Part shown: positions 9,464 to 18,868 of the stretch, piece after piece
How the letters are laid out: the number at the start of each line of letters is the position of its first letter
Position numbering within the stretch: position 1 is the first letter of the stretch
Source: Salipaludibacillus sp047795645
GTDB taxonomy: Bacteria; Bacillota; Bacilli; Bacillales; Salisediminibacteriaceae
NCBI RefSeq assembly: GCF_047795645.1
Contig: NZ_CP181045.1
Span: 2,976,001-3,040,000 of the forward strand
DNA: 64,000 nt
Reading direction: 5' to 3'
Notes under the pieces: generated by a model
Databases searched by the model: none
Told to the model about the DNA's origin: nothing
The model's input: the letters and a program-made list of their open reading frames with translations, nothing else
Position numbers and translations under genes: made by a program

Positions 9464-11485
9464 TTACTTTTCTAGAATCATAACCCCATGAGCTTCAATC
9501 TTTACAGAACCTGACACTTTTTCATTTGTCAGTGCATTTGTCGAGACTTCATTTATATCAACTATCTCTTCTTGATCATTATGATTCATTACAAATACAA
9601 ACGTTTTATCGTCTTTACTTCTTGCAGTTGCTTCTACTCCACTTGGCGTCGTCATTAAAGGTTGAATCGATTTATCTTCACAGATCGTTGAAACTAGCTC
9701 ATTTACAAAACCTTGTTCAGCACTAGAGCCTACATAAACTGCATTACCTTCACCAAATTTATTTGATGTCACGACAGGCGTTCCTTTATAGAATTCCGAA
9801 CCATATTCTGCAATGACTTCGGCACCTTCTGAGTGAATAATATCGAATAACAAGTTGCAATCATATTGTCCTTGTAAACTTCCCCACTTGTCTTTCATAA
9901 CAATCTGATTTTTTCGACTCGGATCTAATGCATCAATCTCTTCTACCCAAATACCGAGTAGGTTTCTAAGTTCACCTGGATAACCACCAAGCGTCACTTT
10001 GTCATGTTCATTTACGATTCCACTAAAGTATGTCGTGATAAATGTTCCACCGTTTTTCACATACTCTTCAAGTTTTTCAGCATAACCTTGTTTCACCATA
10101 TACAGAACTGGTGCAATAACAATATCATACTTACTCAAATCTTCCTCAACACTAACCATATCAACTGGAATATTCTTTTCGTACAAAGCTGCATAATATT
10201 TATGAACTTCGTTTACATAGTCTAATGAAACCGACGGTCCACTTGATAACTCAATTGCCCAGCGATTTTCCCAATCATAGACTATGGCAACTTTAGCATC
10301 TACTCGCGCATCCAGTAATGAATCTGATAAATGTTGTAGTTCCTTCCCAACCTGACCTGTTTCATTGAAAACTCTCGTATGTTCATGACCAACGTGTTCG
10401 ATCACAGCTCCATGGTATTTTTCACAAGCACCGACAGATCTTCTTAATTGGAAAAACATCACCGTATCAGCACCGTGCGCTACCGCTTGGTAACTCCACA
10501 ACCGCATCACACCAGGACGTTTCAATGAATTATAAGGCTGCCAATTTTGTTGACTTGGCGTTTGTTCCATCAACATAAATGGTTGCCCACTCTTCAACCC
10601 ACGCATAAGATCATGTGTCATCGCCGTCTGACTTACTGGAGTATCAATGCCAGGGTAACTGTCCCAGGAAACAACATCCATTTCTTTCCCCCATTTAAAG
10701 TAGTCCAATTCCGGATAGAATCCCATTAAGTTCGTTGTAATTGGAAGATTTGGTGTATGCTTTTTCAGTGCATCATGTTCTAATTTATAACAATCTAACA
10801 AGCTATCGGACTGGAAAATACGATAATCGAGCGATATACCTTGGAAAGCACTGACATTTCCTTCACCTTCTTCACTGAGTGCGTTAGGTGGGACGATCTC
10901 ATCCCACTCATAAAACGTATGACCCCAAAACCTTGTGTTCCACGTGTCATTTAGTTTTTCTAAAGTTACGTATTTCTGCTTAAGCCAACGTCTGAAGTTT
11001 TTTGCACAGTTTTCACAATAGCAATATCCGCCATATTCATTTGATACGTGCCAAATTAGCACTGCTGGATGATCTTTGTAACGCTCGCCCAGTTTGTCTG
11101 CCATTTTCTCTGAAAATTTTCGATAGGTTGGACTGTTTGGACAAGAATTATGTCTCCCACCAAACGATCGCTTACGCCCATGGAAATCAACCCTTAATAC
11201 ATCCGGGTATTTTTTTGCCATCCAAGCAGGGTGAGCCGCTGTACTCGTGGCTAAACAAGTATAAATACCATTCTCATAAAGTCTGTTTATATGGTCATCG
11301 AGTCCAGTAAAATCATACGTGTCTTCATCCGGCTGATTTAAGGCCCATGAAAAGACATTGAGTGTAGCAACATCGATCCCCGCCAATTTAAACATACGAA
11401 CATCTTCGTCCCAAGCACCCTTGTCCCACTGTTCCGGATTGTAGTCTCCACCGTACCAAATTTTCGGTAATTTACTATTTATCAT
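9464..11485 (-). CDS. GH42 beta-galactosidase
   Basis: This cytoplasmic retaining beta-galactosidase of family GH42 has no signal peptide. The (beta/alpha)8 barrel contains the acid/base Glu150 in WHVSNEYGG and the nucleophile Glu307 in FMLMEQTP. Cys115, Cys155, Cys157 and Cys160 form the metal-binding cluster of this family. The trimerisation and beta domains follow; 673 residues is normal. The ATG at 11485 is chosen because AAGGGG lies nine bases upstream; in-frame TTG and ATG codons just before it overlap that site. It is transcribed divergently from an AraC-family gene and probably hydrolyses beta-galactosyl ends of plant oligosaccharides brought in by the nearby CUT1 importer. Confidence 0.92.
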   Translation of the reverse strand: MINSKLPKIWYGGDYNPEQWDKGAWDEDVRMFKLAGIDVATLNVFSWALNQPDEDTYDFTGLDDHINRLYENGIYTCLATSTAAHPAWMAKKYPDVLRVDFHGRKRSFGGRHNSCPNSPTYRKFSEKMADKLGERYKDHPAVLIWHVSNEYGGYCYCENCAKNFRRWLKQKYVTLEKLNDTWNTRFWGHTFYEWDEIVPPNALSEEGEGNVSAFQGISLDYRIFQSDSLLDCYKLEHDALKKHTPNLPITTNLMGFYPELDYFKWGKEMDVVSWDSYPGIDTPVSQTAMTHDLMRGLKSGQPFMLMEQTPSQQNWQPYNSLKRPGVMRLWSYQAVAHGADTVMFFQLRRSVGACEKYHGAVIEHVGHEHTRVFNETGQVGKELQHLSDSLLDARVDAKVAIVYDWENRWAIELSSGPSVSLDYVNEVHKYYAALYEKNIPVDMVSVEEDLSKYDIVIAPVLYMVKQGYAEKLEEYVKNGGTFITTYFSGIVNEHDKVTLGGYPGELRNLLGIWVEEIDALDPSRKNQIVMKDKWGSLQGQYDCNLLFDIIHSEGAEVIAEYGSEFYKGTPVVTSNKFGEGNAVYVGSSAEQGFVNELVSTICEDKSIQPLMTTPSGVEATARSKDDKTFVFVMNHNDQEEIVDINEVSTNALTNEKVSGSVKIEAHGVMILEK

Positions 11486-11623
11486 GTACACCATCCCCTT
11501 CAATATAATTATAAATACATTGTAACCCCTTACACTTTTACTTTAAATATAATATTATAGATATTAGTATAAGAAAAAGGAACTCTATTGAAAGATCATA
11601 AGTTTATATAGTGAGGGATCGAT

Positions 11624-12457
11624 ATGGAACTAAGAAAAGAATTTGTCATTCCTTTAAATGAAAGCAAACTACCTTTATTTGCGGAGACAATTGGATATAA
11701 CCCAAATCAAGAGAAAATAGTTCGTCCAGATGGCTACCCTTACTTCCATTGGATTCAAACAGTTCGAGGAACCGGAAGTATTACGTATCAAAATAAAAAG
11801 ATTTCACTTCCTGCCAACAATGGTGTTCTCTTTCTGCCTCATACTTCCCATTCTTACGAGCAAAATACAAAAGATAAGCAAGATTGGGAAACTTATTATT
11901 TAACTTTTGACGGACTTCTTATTAACGAGGTACTTACAAACTTAACCCTTTTTAAATCTGCCTTCTTTCAATGGGAAATAGGTACTCCTCTCACTTCTTT
12001 TATTGAAGAAGCATTAAGGCAAAGCCAAACAAAGAGCGATATTTTTAGTATTAGAACGTCAACCATCGTATATGAGTTCCTACTAATCTTAAATAAATAT
12101 GGGAAACTTCAAGAAGATTCTACTAGTAAAAGCAACTTATTTAGAATAGATTCATTAATCACGTTAATGATAAAAAATATCTCCAATCCTTCATTTGGAC
12201 TAGATGAAATGGCCGCAAATATGTCGATTTCAAAACGTCATTTAAATGAACTGTTTCGGAAAACTTATAACGTTACTCCCTATACATTTTTAATTAATTT
12301 ACGCATCCAAGAAGCAAAGAAGTGTTTACTTGGATCAAAGGAAATTACAATTAAGCAGATCACATATGATGTCGGATTTCGTTCACCAAGTCACTTTATT
12401 GCAACATTTCATAAAATGGTTGGAGTTTCACCAGAGCAGTATCGACAACTTAATTGA
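11624..12457 (+). CDS. AraC-family transcriptional regulator
   Basis: This 277-residue regulator has an N-terminal cupin-like ligand domain (roughly residues 15-120, with HTSHSYEQN) and a C-terminal AraC double helix-turn-helix (MAANMSISKRHLNELFRK, then YDVGFRSPSHFIATFHK). ATG follows GTGAGGG. It is divergent from the GH42 gene with about 140 bases between the starts, so it is the likely local activator of GH42. The inducer is unknown. Confidence 0.88.
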   Translation: MELRKEFVIPLNESKLPLFAETIGYNPNQEKIVRPDGYPYFHWIQTVRGTGSITYQNKKISLPANNGVLFLPHTSHSYEQNTKDKQDWETYYLTFDGLLINEVLTNLTLFKSAFFQWEIGTPLTSFIEEALRQSQTKSDIFSIRTSTIVYEFLLILNKYGKLQEDSTSKSNLFRIDSLITLMIKNISNPSFGLDEMAANMSISKRHLNELFRKTYNVTPYTFLINLRIQEAKKCLLGSKEITIKQITYDVGFRSPSHFIATFHKMVGVSPEQYRQLN

Positions 12458-12568
12458 GTTTGCTATTTTATTTTTAAAAGTCTGATTATTAGATTAGACT
12501 AGAATACAATGAAATCCATGTCATCTCGCCTTTCATGATATAATTTAACTTAACTTGGGGTGAATCGT

Positions 12569-14635
12569 ATGAAATACACAGATATTGCTGATTATAAGCT
12601 TATATATCTAGTCGCAATACTAGTCATCATTTTATCTGCTTGTTTTGTCGATGAAAATGCTCAGACACCTTTAGCAAATGACGGTTTGATTTCTTTGAAT
12701 GATCCTATTGAAGGTGGCATCGCTCTTGATGGAGAGTGGCATTTTTATTGGAATAAATTGTACACTCCAGAAGACTTACAGACAAATCATTTGTATGATA
12801 ATCATGCCGTACCTGTACCAAATGATTGGAATACATATAACATCAACGAAGACACCCACTCAAGAAGTGGCTATGCAACGTATCATTTGCAAGTCGATAT
12901 TACTAAAAAAGATATTGGGAAAATCCACTCCCTTTATATGCCTAGCACCGCCTCCGCTTATCAGCTATGGGTTAATGGCGAGCAACTAGCTAATAACGGC
13001 GTAGTCGGGACATCAAGAGAAGAAATGAAACCAAATAGCACACCAAAAATTATTAACTTTTATGCCAACTCAGAAACCATTGATATTGTCATCCAAATTT
13101 CTAATTTTCATCAACGAAAATCCGGGCTGTTTGATTCGGTTGTACTTGGGGACTATCACACTCTTTTTACTAACTATGAAACTACTATTATTTATCGTTC
13201 AATCATTATAGCCAGTCTTTTTTCGCTTGGTCTTTATTACCTATCTCACTTCTTCGTCAGACGAAAAAACCGTTCCTCTCTTTATTTCGCGTTGGCGTGT
13301 ATTGCAATTGCATCACGTGCAATTACAATTGAAGAAGGATTAGCCCAATACCTTTTTGGTTTCCTAAGTTGGGAAATGATGGTCAAAATTGAATACTTGG
13401 GTGCATCTCTTGCCGCAATTTTCTTTACATTATTCGCTTTTACACAATTGAATAATGTTATGAATCGACACATCCGCAATGGAATTATCGGTATGATGGG
13501 TATGTATAGTCTTTTCGTCATCATTACACCTACTTACGTTTTCACACTAACGATGACACCATTTCAATTTGGGATCCTTGCCTGCTTTTTCTATTTAATT
13601 TACGTTTATATTGTCGCATATACTCTAAAACACCATGGAACTAAGCTAAGTCTCATTACAATGCTCTTATTTGCGTTAACCATTTTCAACGACATCCTAT
13701 ACTTTAATGGTGTCATCCAAACTGCAGAACTTACATCCGTTGGCATGTTTATCTTTTTAATCTCACAGGCATACAATCTTTCGCGAAGCCATGCACGTTC
13801 TGTTCAACAGACGGAAGAACTTTCTGAACGATTAAGTCGATTAAATGCTTCCTTAGAAAATAAAATTGAAAACCGCACAAGTCAGTTGAAGTTATCTAAT
13901 CAGCAATTATCCTTGTCGAATAAAGAGCTAGTAGATGCTCAACAAGCACAGAATAGGCTACTCAGTAATGTATCCCATGAACTTGGTACACCTTTAACGA
14001 CAATGAAAGGTTATATTCAGGGAATGGCTGAAGGAATCCTTCCTTTCAATAAAAAATACATGAATATTATCAATCAAAAAGTTAATTATTTAACTCAAAT
14101 TTTTTATGACTTAGAATCACTTTCTAGAATCAATTTAGAGGAAGTGAGTTTTGACTTTAAGCAAGTTGACGCTCTTGAATTCTGGCATTCACTATATGAA
14201 ACATACCGTATTGATCTGCAAAATAGCATGTTGACATTTTCCTTCGAAAATCTGTTGCCAGAAGAGGAACGATTCGTAATATGCATTGACAAATATAGAA
14301 TGGAACAAGTCTTTGTCAATTTTATATCAAATGCGAGAAAAGCTATTCAAGGCTCAGGATCAATTACAATTCGCTTATCTTTAACTGAACAAAATGAATT
14401 ACTCGTTGAATGCATCGACACAGGGATTGGCATTAATGAACAAGAGACAAAATTACTATTTGAACGCTTTTTCAGAAGTCACCAAAGAGAGAGTAACTTA
14501 CCTGGATCCGGATCTGGATCAGGACTCGGTTTATCTATTTCCAAAGAAATAGTCGAAAGACATAATGGGAGAATTGGTGCCTACAGTAATGCAGGTGACG
14601 GTGCGACATTCTTTATCTCGTTACCAATAGCTTAG
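12569..14635 (+). CDS. 7TMR-DISM histidine kinase with lipobox-like N-terminus
   Basis: This 689-residue membrane histidine kinase has several parts. The N-terminal hydrophobic segment ends in LSAC, a lipobox-like sequence. A jelly-roll extracellular domain of 7TMR-DISMED2 type follows (WHFYWNKLY, DWNTY, YHLQVDI). Next come seven membrane segments around residues 210-400, a coiled coil, HisKA with SNVSHELGTPL, and HATPase_c with NFISNARKAI, DTGIGI and a Gly/Ser-rich lid. No response-regulator gene is adjacent, so it is an orphan sensor. The start ATG follows TTGGGGTGA. The DISMED2 fold resembles carbohydrate-binding domains, so sugar sensing fits the locus but is inference. Confidence 0.88.
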   Translation: MKYTDIADYKLIYLVAILVIILSACFVDENAQTPLANDGLISLNDPIEGGIALDGEWHFYWNKLYTPEDLQTNHLYDNHAVPVPNDWNTYNINEDTHSRSGYATYHLQVDITKKDIGKIHSLYMPSTASAYQLWVNGEQLANNGVVGTSREEMKPNSTPKIINFYANSETIDIVIQISNFHQRKSGLFDSVVLGDYHTLFTNYETTIIYRSIIIASLFSLGLYYLSHFFVRRKNRSSLYFALACIAIASRAITIEEGLAQYLFGFLSWEMMVKIEYLGASLAAIFFTLFAFTQLNNVMNRHIRNGIIGMMGMYSLFVIITPTYVFTLTMTPFQFGILACFFYLIYVYIVAYTLKHHGTKLSLITMLLFALTIFNDILYFNGVIQTAELTSVGMFIFLISQAYNLSRSHARSVQQTEELSERLSRLNASLENKIENRTSQLKLSNQQLSLSNKELVDAQQAQNRLLSNVSHELGTPLTTMKGYIQGMAEGILPFNKKYMNIINQKVNYLTQIFYDLESLSRINLEEVSFDFKQVDALEFWHSLYETYRIDLQNSMLTFSFENLLPEEERFVICIDKYRMEQVFVNFISNARKAIQGSGSITIRLSLTEQNELLVECIDTGIGINEQETKLLFERFFRSHQRESNLPGSGSGSGLGLSISKEIVERHNGRIGAYSNAGDGATFFISLPIA

Positions 14636-14666
14636 CTAATTTAGATTGCTGAAAGGAGACAGAACT

Positions 14667-15458
14667 ATGGAATTAACAATACAGGATGTCATTGATCGAT
14701 TAACTAGTCCAGTGGAGGAAATAGAAAATTCAGTTGATACACTAAAATTCGGTTCTCCCTCAATAAATATTACAGGAATTGCGATCACATTTATGCCTTC
14801 TAACGAAGCTATAAAGAAGGCAATCGAGCTAGGGGCAAACCTTCTTATTACTCATGAAGGATTATTTTACAGTCACTGGGATGAAAACAATCTTGGAGAA
14901 AACCAAGTATATACTAATAAGCTAAATCTGCTTAAAGATTCAGGTATAGCTGTTTATCGTTTTCATGATTACTGGCACAGATATCGACCTGATGGTATTA
15001 TGACAGGGTTAGTCGAATCATTAGAATGGGATACATATGTTGAAGAACATCAAGCTGCGGCAACGATATTGACTATACCTACAATGACAGCCCAGCAAAT
15101 CGCAGAATATGTTAAGAAGAAAATTGGTATCGACTATATACGCTGTATAGGAGATTTATCTATGTCATGTACTCGGATCGGTTTATTGGCTGGGTACAGA
15201 GGCGGTGGTTCAATGGCGATTCCGCTTTTTGAGAACCAAAACCTCGACTTAATCTTATATGGTGAAGGTCCAGAGTGGGAAACACCAGAATATGTCCATG
15301 ATGCTATTTATCAAGGAAAAGAAAAAGCCTTAATCGTATTAGGTCACGCAGAAAGTGAAGAACCCGGGATGAAATACTTAGCAAAAATAATCGATAATAT
15401 GTTTCCTAGTGTGCCTATCCACTTCATTCCAACTGAACAACGTTTCCGAGTAATATAA
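14667..15458 (+). CDS. NIF3/DUF34 family metal-binding protein
   Basis: This 263-residue protein belongs to the NIF3/DUF34 family (YqfO-like), a di-metal fold often annotated as GTP cyclohydrolase 1 type 2 homologue. Visible family features are the THEGLFY segment with a metal-binding His, a second His pair in RFHDYWHRY, and C-terminal LGHAESEEPGMKYLA. It lacks the PII-like insertion of longer members. ATG follows AAAGGAG and lies 31 bases after the kinase gene, so it is probably cotranscribed. No specific reaction can be assigned. Confidence 0.8.
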   Translation: MELTIQDVIDRLTSPVEEIENSVDTLKFGSPSINITGIAITFMPSNEAIKKAIELGANLLITHEGLFYSHWDENNLGENQVYTNKLNLLKDSGIAVYRFHDYWHRYRPDGIMTGLVESLEWDTYVEEHQAAATILTIPTMTAQQIAEYVKKKIGIDYIRCIGDLSMSCTRIGLLAGYRGGGSMAIPLFENQNLDLILYGEGPEWETPEYVHDAIYQGKEKALIVLGHAESEEPGMKYLAKIIDNMFPSVPIHFIPTEQRFRVI

Positions 15459-15535
15459 AAGTGATAACATGTCAGACCCTTTACATTTGAAAGCAAAATA
15501 ATTGAATACTTATTCAAGGGCATATAATGATATAC

Positions 15536-15568
15536 AAAAGGCACTAGAGAAATTCTCTAATGCCTTTT
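15536..15568. terminator. Bidirectional terminator between NIF3 and cellulase genes
   Basis: AAAAGGCA (15536-15543) pairs with TGCCTTTT (15561-15568) around an inner AGAGAA/TTCTCT stem. It serves two converging genes. Confidence 0.8.
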
Positions 15569-15669
15569 AGATGTGGATATGCTGCTCTGATATGATTGTT
15601 ATTTTAACTACGTATACTTCAAATATTAGCCTGCCTATTAATGATTCAGAATCATTCTTCCTTTGTGAA

Positions 15670-18498
15670 TTATTCAGTCACTTTTTTTCTTTTCTGTACG
15701 AATACTACGCTACCAATTACACCAGCTATTACTAATAAAGATAAGCCGATTAACATATAGTTGAATGAATTTGTAGCAGTGTCAGGCAATTGTTGACCAT
15801 CTTTTGTTTCTTTTTTTGTTTCTTGTTTCGTTTCTGTTGTTCCTTCACTTTTTTCTTTCTCGCTATCTCCAGAATCCTCACCATTTTCTGATACCCCGCC
15901 GTCTGATGTATCCGTATCCTCATCGTTTGTGGATGGTGAGTCAGACTCTTGATCATCTAAGAAACCTTTTAAGTTCTCAATATCATTCCTTAAACTGTTA
16001 ATCAATTCTTCTAGCTCAGAAGTAGTACTTTCCAACTCTTGAAACTTCCCTTCAAGAACTGCCAACTCTTGTTCAAGATCTTCGATTTTCTTTTCAAGAT
16101 CTTCGACATCTGTATTATTTTCTAATTCCTCAATCTTTTCTCTCAGGTCATTCAATTGATCTTCAAGATCTTGTAAAACACTGTCTCCTTGTTCATCATC
16201 TTCTTCAGGAGGAGCTGACTCACTACTAAACCTTACATTGTCTACAAACATCCTTCCTGCAAAATCACTTTCAACATCAGCGAAAATAAGTAGCATATTT
16301 CGTAATAATGTATCATCTTCAAGATTTTCAATCTCGGAAACATCAATCAGGACTTCGTAATGAAACAACCCGTCCTCTGTCATTGTTGCTGAATCTAAAG
16401 ACTGCAAATCAATTTCAAACGTATCATCTGATTGTGCCCAGAATCCCAAATCTGGTGCTTGAAATACCAAGTTGATATCGATAGCACCTTCTGTTGCACG
16501 TCCAGATATAGGGTCGATATACAAATCAAAAGCTATAAACTCGTTATCACCACGGACTAGATCATCTTTCCAAAAATCTAATCGTGGAGCACTCGCCCAA
16601 TTGTCCGAAGGTTTAACCTCCGGATAAGCAAACTCCCATGAAAGAGCGTTTGATCCGTTAGCCTCTTCAATAGTTAAAGCTTGTTGAACACCGGATTCAC
16701 TATTCCAATCCCACCCTTGTCGAGTAGCATCTTCAAAGTCTGACGGAAGTGTTGCTTCTCCTAAAGGATCGTGTTCAATCGGATCTGGAACATAAGAACG
16801 ATTTCCAGCAACAGAAATATTGTCAAGAGAAATCACGTCTGCATTTTCAGTACCGATGAAAAGGATGATGTTATTTAATTCATTATCCTCTGCATCTGTC
16901 GCTATATTCTCAAGGTTCGGCGCATCTTCTGCAGTAATTGTTAAAAGCGCTTTGAATGTTCCATCCTCTTGCTCTTCAAACTCATCCGCAGATACTACTG
17001 ATGAGTTTGCTGGATTTGCCCATCCGGCAGTATCACTTTGCGGGATCGCAGCAATTGACACTGTTGTTGGCACGTCAACAATCACATCCATTGTTAGCTC
17101 TTCAGCGCCTAAAATATTAACGGAGTTTCCCCAATCGTCTGCTGACAGACGGAGATTATCCCAATATGTTTCACCCTCATCGCCCACATCGTTACTAGCG
17201 TCTAAACCTGAAATTTGTAAAGAATTACTTACGTTAGCTAATGTTGCTTCAACGGGACTATCATTATTCTCTCCAAAACCTTGTGTTGTTCCATCGTCAA
17301 AATCCCAAATAACTTCATTAAAATCTTCTCTTGGAGTTCTGTCAATTGGACTATATTCAATACCTTTAATACGAGAACGAACGTATTCACCAGAAGGACT
17401 TAACTCTCCTGGTTCCCAAACTTGGTCATCTCCAGGATCAAGATCTGTCGCATCAGATTGATTAAGAATAAACGGCGTAAACGATCCTGAAGTTTCATTT
17501 TTATTTGTCAGAGACCAGTTCGCCCAACTAATATTATTTTCATTTAAAAACCCGAGCCAAATATCCGCTTCATCAAGGTAAGGACCACCATCACCATTTG
17601 CTTGACTTGTTCCCCACTCTGTTGCAAATAAGCCTACACCGTTTTCCAAAGCGTATCTAGCATTGCTCATCACATTGTCTCTTTCCTCAGGAAGAGTTCC
17701 TTCCGGATAACTTTCATCAGCAGGTTCATGTGTCCCAGTATAGAAATGTACGGAATACATCACATTGTCTGCATCAAGCGGATCATCCGCCGCCAAATCT
17801 GGGCGTTGACTCCAATTTGGACTACCTACAAGAATAATGTTATCCCCTTTTTCATTTAACATCGCTGCAATGGGCTCTGCATATTCTTTTACAGCTTGCC
17901 ATCCTTCATCATCATTTGTAATTCCTGGACCACCATTATTATTAGGACTTGGTTCATTCGCTAATTCCCAAATAATATTTCCAAATTGTGGGTGTTTTTT
18001 ATAATGATCAGCAAGTTCCTCGAAGAAGTCATATGCGCCTTCATAAACATCGGCTCTTGGATCACCTGGAGCATGTACATGCCAATCGACAACAACATAC
18101 ATGTCGTTATCAAGAGCGAGATCAATGCCTTCATAAACCAACTCTTTCACTTCAGAGTCTTCTGCATAACCTCCTTCACCAACATACATAGCTAAGCGAA
18201 TCATATTCGAATCCCAATCGTTTGCTAGTGCTTTGAATGCATTGTCGTTTACAATTTCTCCAAACCAATGCAATCCGTGAGTACTCATTCCTCGTAATTG
18301 GATCGGATTGCCGTGTTGATCTCCCAATGTCGTTTGATCATTGTATTCAATAAGTTGCAAAGGTCCACCTACAGAAGGCTTAACAGCAGTGTCAATAAGT
18401 AAATTTGAGTCGTCAGCATCAGTTAACTTTGGTAATGATCCCCCAATAAGTGCAAAGATCATCATAGTACTCAATAATCGAGTTAATAATTTTCTCAT
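15670..18498 (-). CDS. Cell-wall-anchored alkaline cellulase, GH5-CBM17-CBM28-LPDTA
   Basis: This is a secreted endo-beta-1,4-glucanase of 942 residues. A signal peptide covers about residues 1-28. The GH5 barrel (45-380) has acid/base Glu182 in WELANEPSP and nucleophile Glu294 in FATEWGTS. Two beta-sandwich modules (about 390-570 and 575-760) fit CBM17 and CBM28, the order known in alkaline Bacillus cellulases. A coiled-coil stalk covers about 770-850, followed by an acidic Ser/Thr-rich linker. The 39-residue sorting signal has LPDTATN at 904, a membrane segment and a KRKK tail, so it should be sortase-linked to the wall. ATG follows GGTGGAGGG. The promoter region carries a LacI-type operator and a cre-like site. 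It supplies cello-oligosaccharides to the importer encoded further along. Confidence 0.95.
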   Translation of the reverse strand: MRKLLTRLLSTMMIFALIGGSLPKLTDADDSNLLIDTAVKPSVGGPLQLIEYNDQTTLGDQHGNPIQLRGMSTHGLHWFGEIVNDNAFKALANDWDSNMIRLAMYVGEGGYAEDSEVKELVYEGIDLALDNDMYVVVDWHVHAPGDPRADVYEGAYDFFEELADHYKKHPQFGNIIWELANEPSPNNNGGPGITNDDEGWQAVKEYAEPIAAMLNEKGDNIILVGSPNWSQRPDLAADDPLDADNVMYSVHFYTGTHEPADESYPEGTLPEERDNVMSNARYALENGVGLFATEWGTSQANGDGGPYLDEADIWLGFLNENNISWANWSLTNKNETSGSFTPFILNQSDATDLDPGDDQVWEPGELSPSGEYVRSRIKGIEYSPIDRTPREDFNEVIWDFDDGTTQGFGENNDSPVEATLANVSNSLQISGLDASNDVGDEGETYWDNLRLSADDWGNSVNILGAEELTMDVIVDVPTTVSIAAIPQSDTAGWANPANSSVVSADEFEEQEDGTFKALLTITAEDAPNLENIATDAEDNELNNIILFIGTENADVISLDNISVAGNRSYVPDPIEHDPLGEATLPSDFEDATRQGWDWNSESGVQQALTIEEANGSNALSWEFAYPEVKPSDNWASAPRLDFWKDDLVRGDNEFIAFDLYIDPISGRATEGAIDINLVFQAPDLGFWAQSDDTFEIDLQSLDSATMTEDGLFHYEVLIDVSEIENLEDDTLLRNMLLIFADVESDFAGRMFVDNVRFSSESAPPEEDDEQGDSVLQDLEDQLNDLREKIEELENNTDVEDLEKKIEDLEQELAVLEGKFQELESTTSELEELINSLRNDIENLKGFLDDQESDSPSTNDEDTDTSDGGVSENGEDSGDSEKEKSEGTTETKQETKKETKDGQQLPDTATNSFNYMLIGLSLLVIAGVIGSVVFVQKRKKVTE

Positions 18499-18526
18499 TC
18501 AATTACCCTCCACCAAATCCAAATTA

Positions 18527-18542
18527 ACGAAACCGATTTCGT
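18527..18542. promoter_or_regulatory. LacI-type operator before the cellulase gene
   Basis: The 16-mer ACGAAACCGATTTCGT is a near-palindrome 29 bases upstream of the cellulase ATG. It closely matches three other copies in front of the cello-oligosaccharide importer and the beta-glucosidase gene. The two local LacI-family repressors are the obvious candidates to bind it. Confidence 0.75.
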
Positions 18543-18591
18543 AACTATTAAAAAAATAGTAGTTTATTCTGCTTTCTCCCTTGTTTTATCC

Positions 18592-18605
18592 AGTAAGCGC
18601 TTTCT
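18592..18605. promoter_or_regulatory. Candidate CcpA cre site before the cellulase gene
   Basis: The minus-strand sequence AGAAAGCGCTTACT matches the cre core GAAAGCGCTTAC and deviates only at the outermost bases. It is about 95 bases upstream of the cellulase start. Glucose repression of cellulase through CcpA is inferred. Confidence 0.45.
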
Positions 18606-18868
18606 TTTTCCGGATACTACTAATCTATCATAGCTTCTAAGCGATATCAATACCCAAGTTCATCTCTTATTTGATTTGTATGTGCGAAGTCTCGCATGCC
18701 TTGATTTTCTTAGGAATAGGAAAGTCGCGGAATTTCCCATCTTTTTTTAACGGATCAACTTATAGTTTCCTTTTTCTTAAGTAAAGGAATAATCATATTT
18801 TGTTTTAATGTGATATGATACAATTAATTAACTTAAATTGCGTTATTTTTTCAAGGGGAAGCGATAAT

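Noticed and set aside
16820..17461. 213-residue ORF on the plus strand inside the cellulase gene
   Set aside because: It is an antisense shadow of an acidic coding sequence (Ser-rich, no ribosome site).
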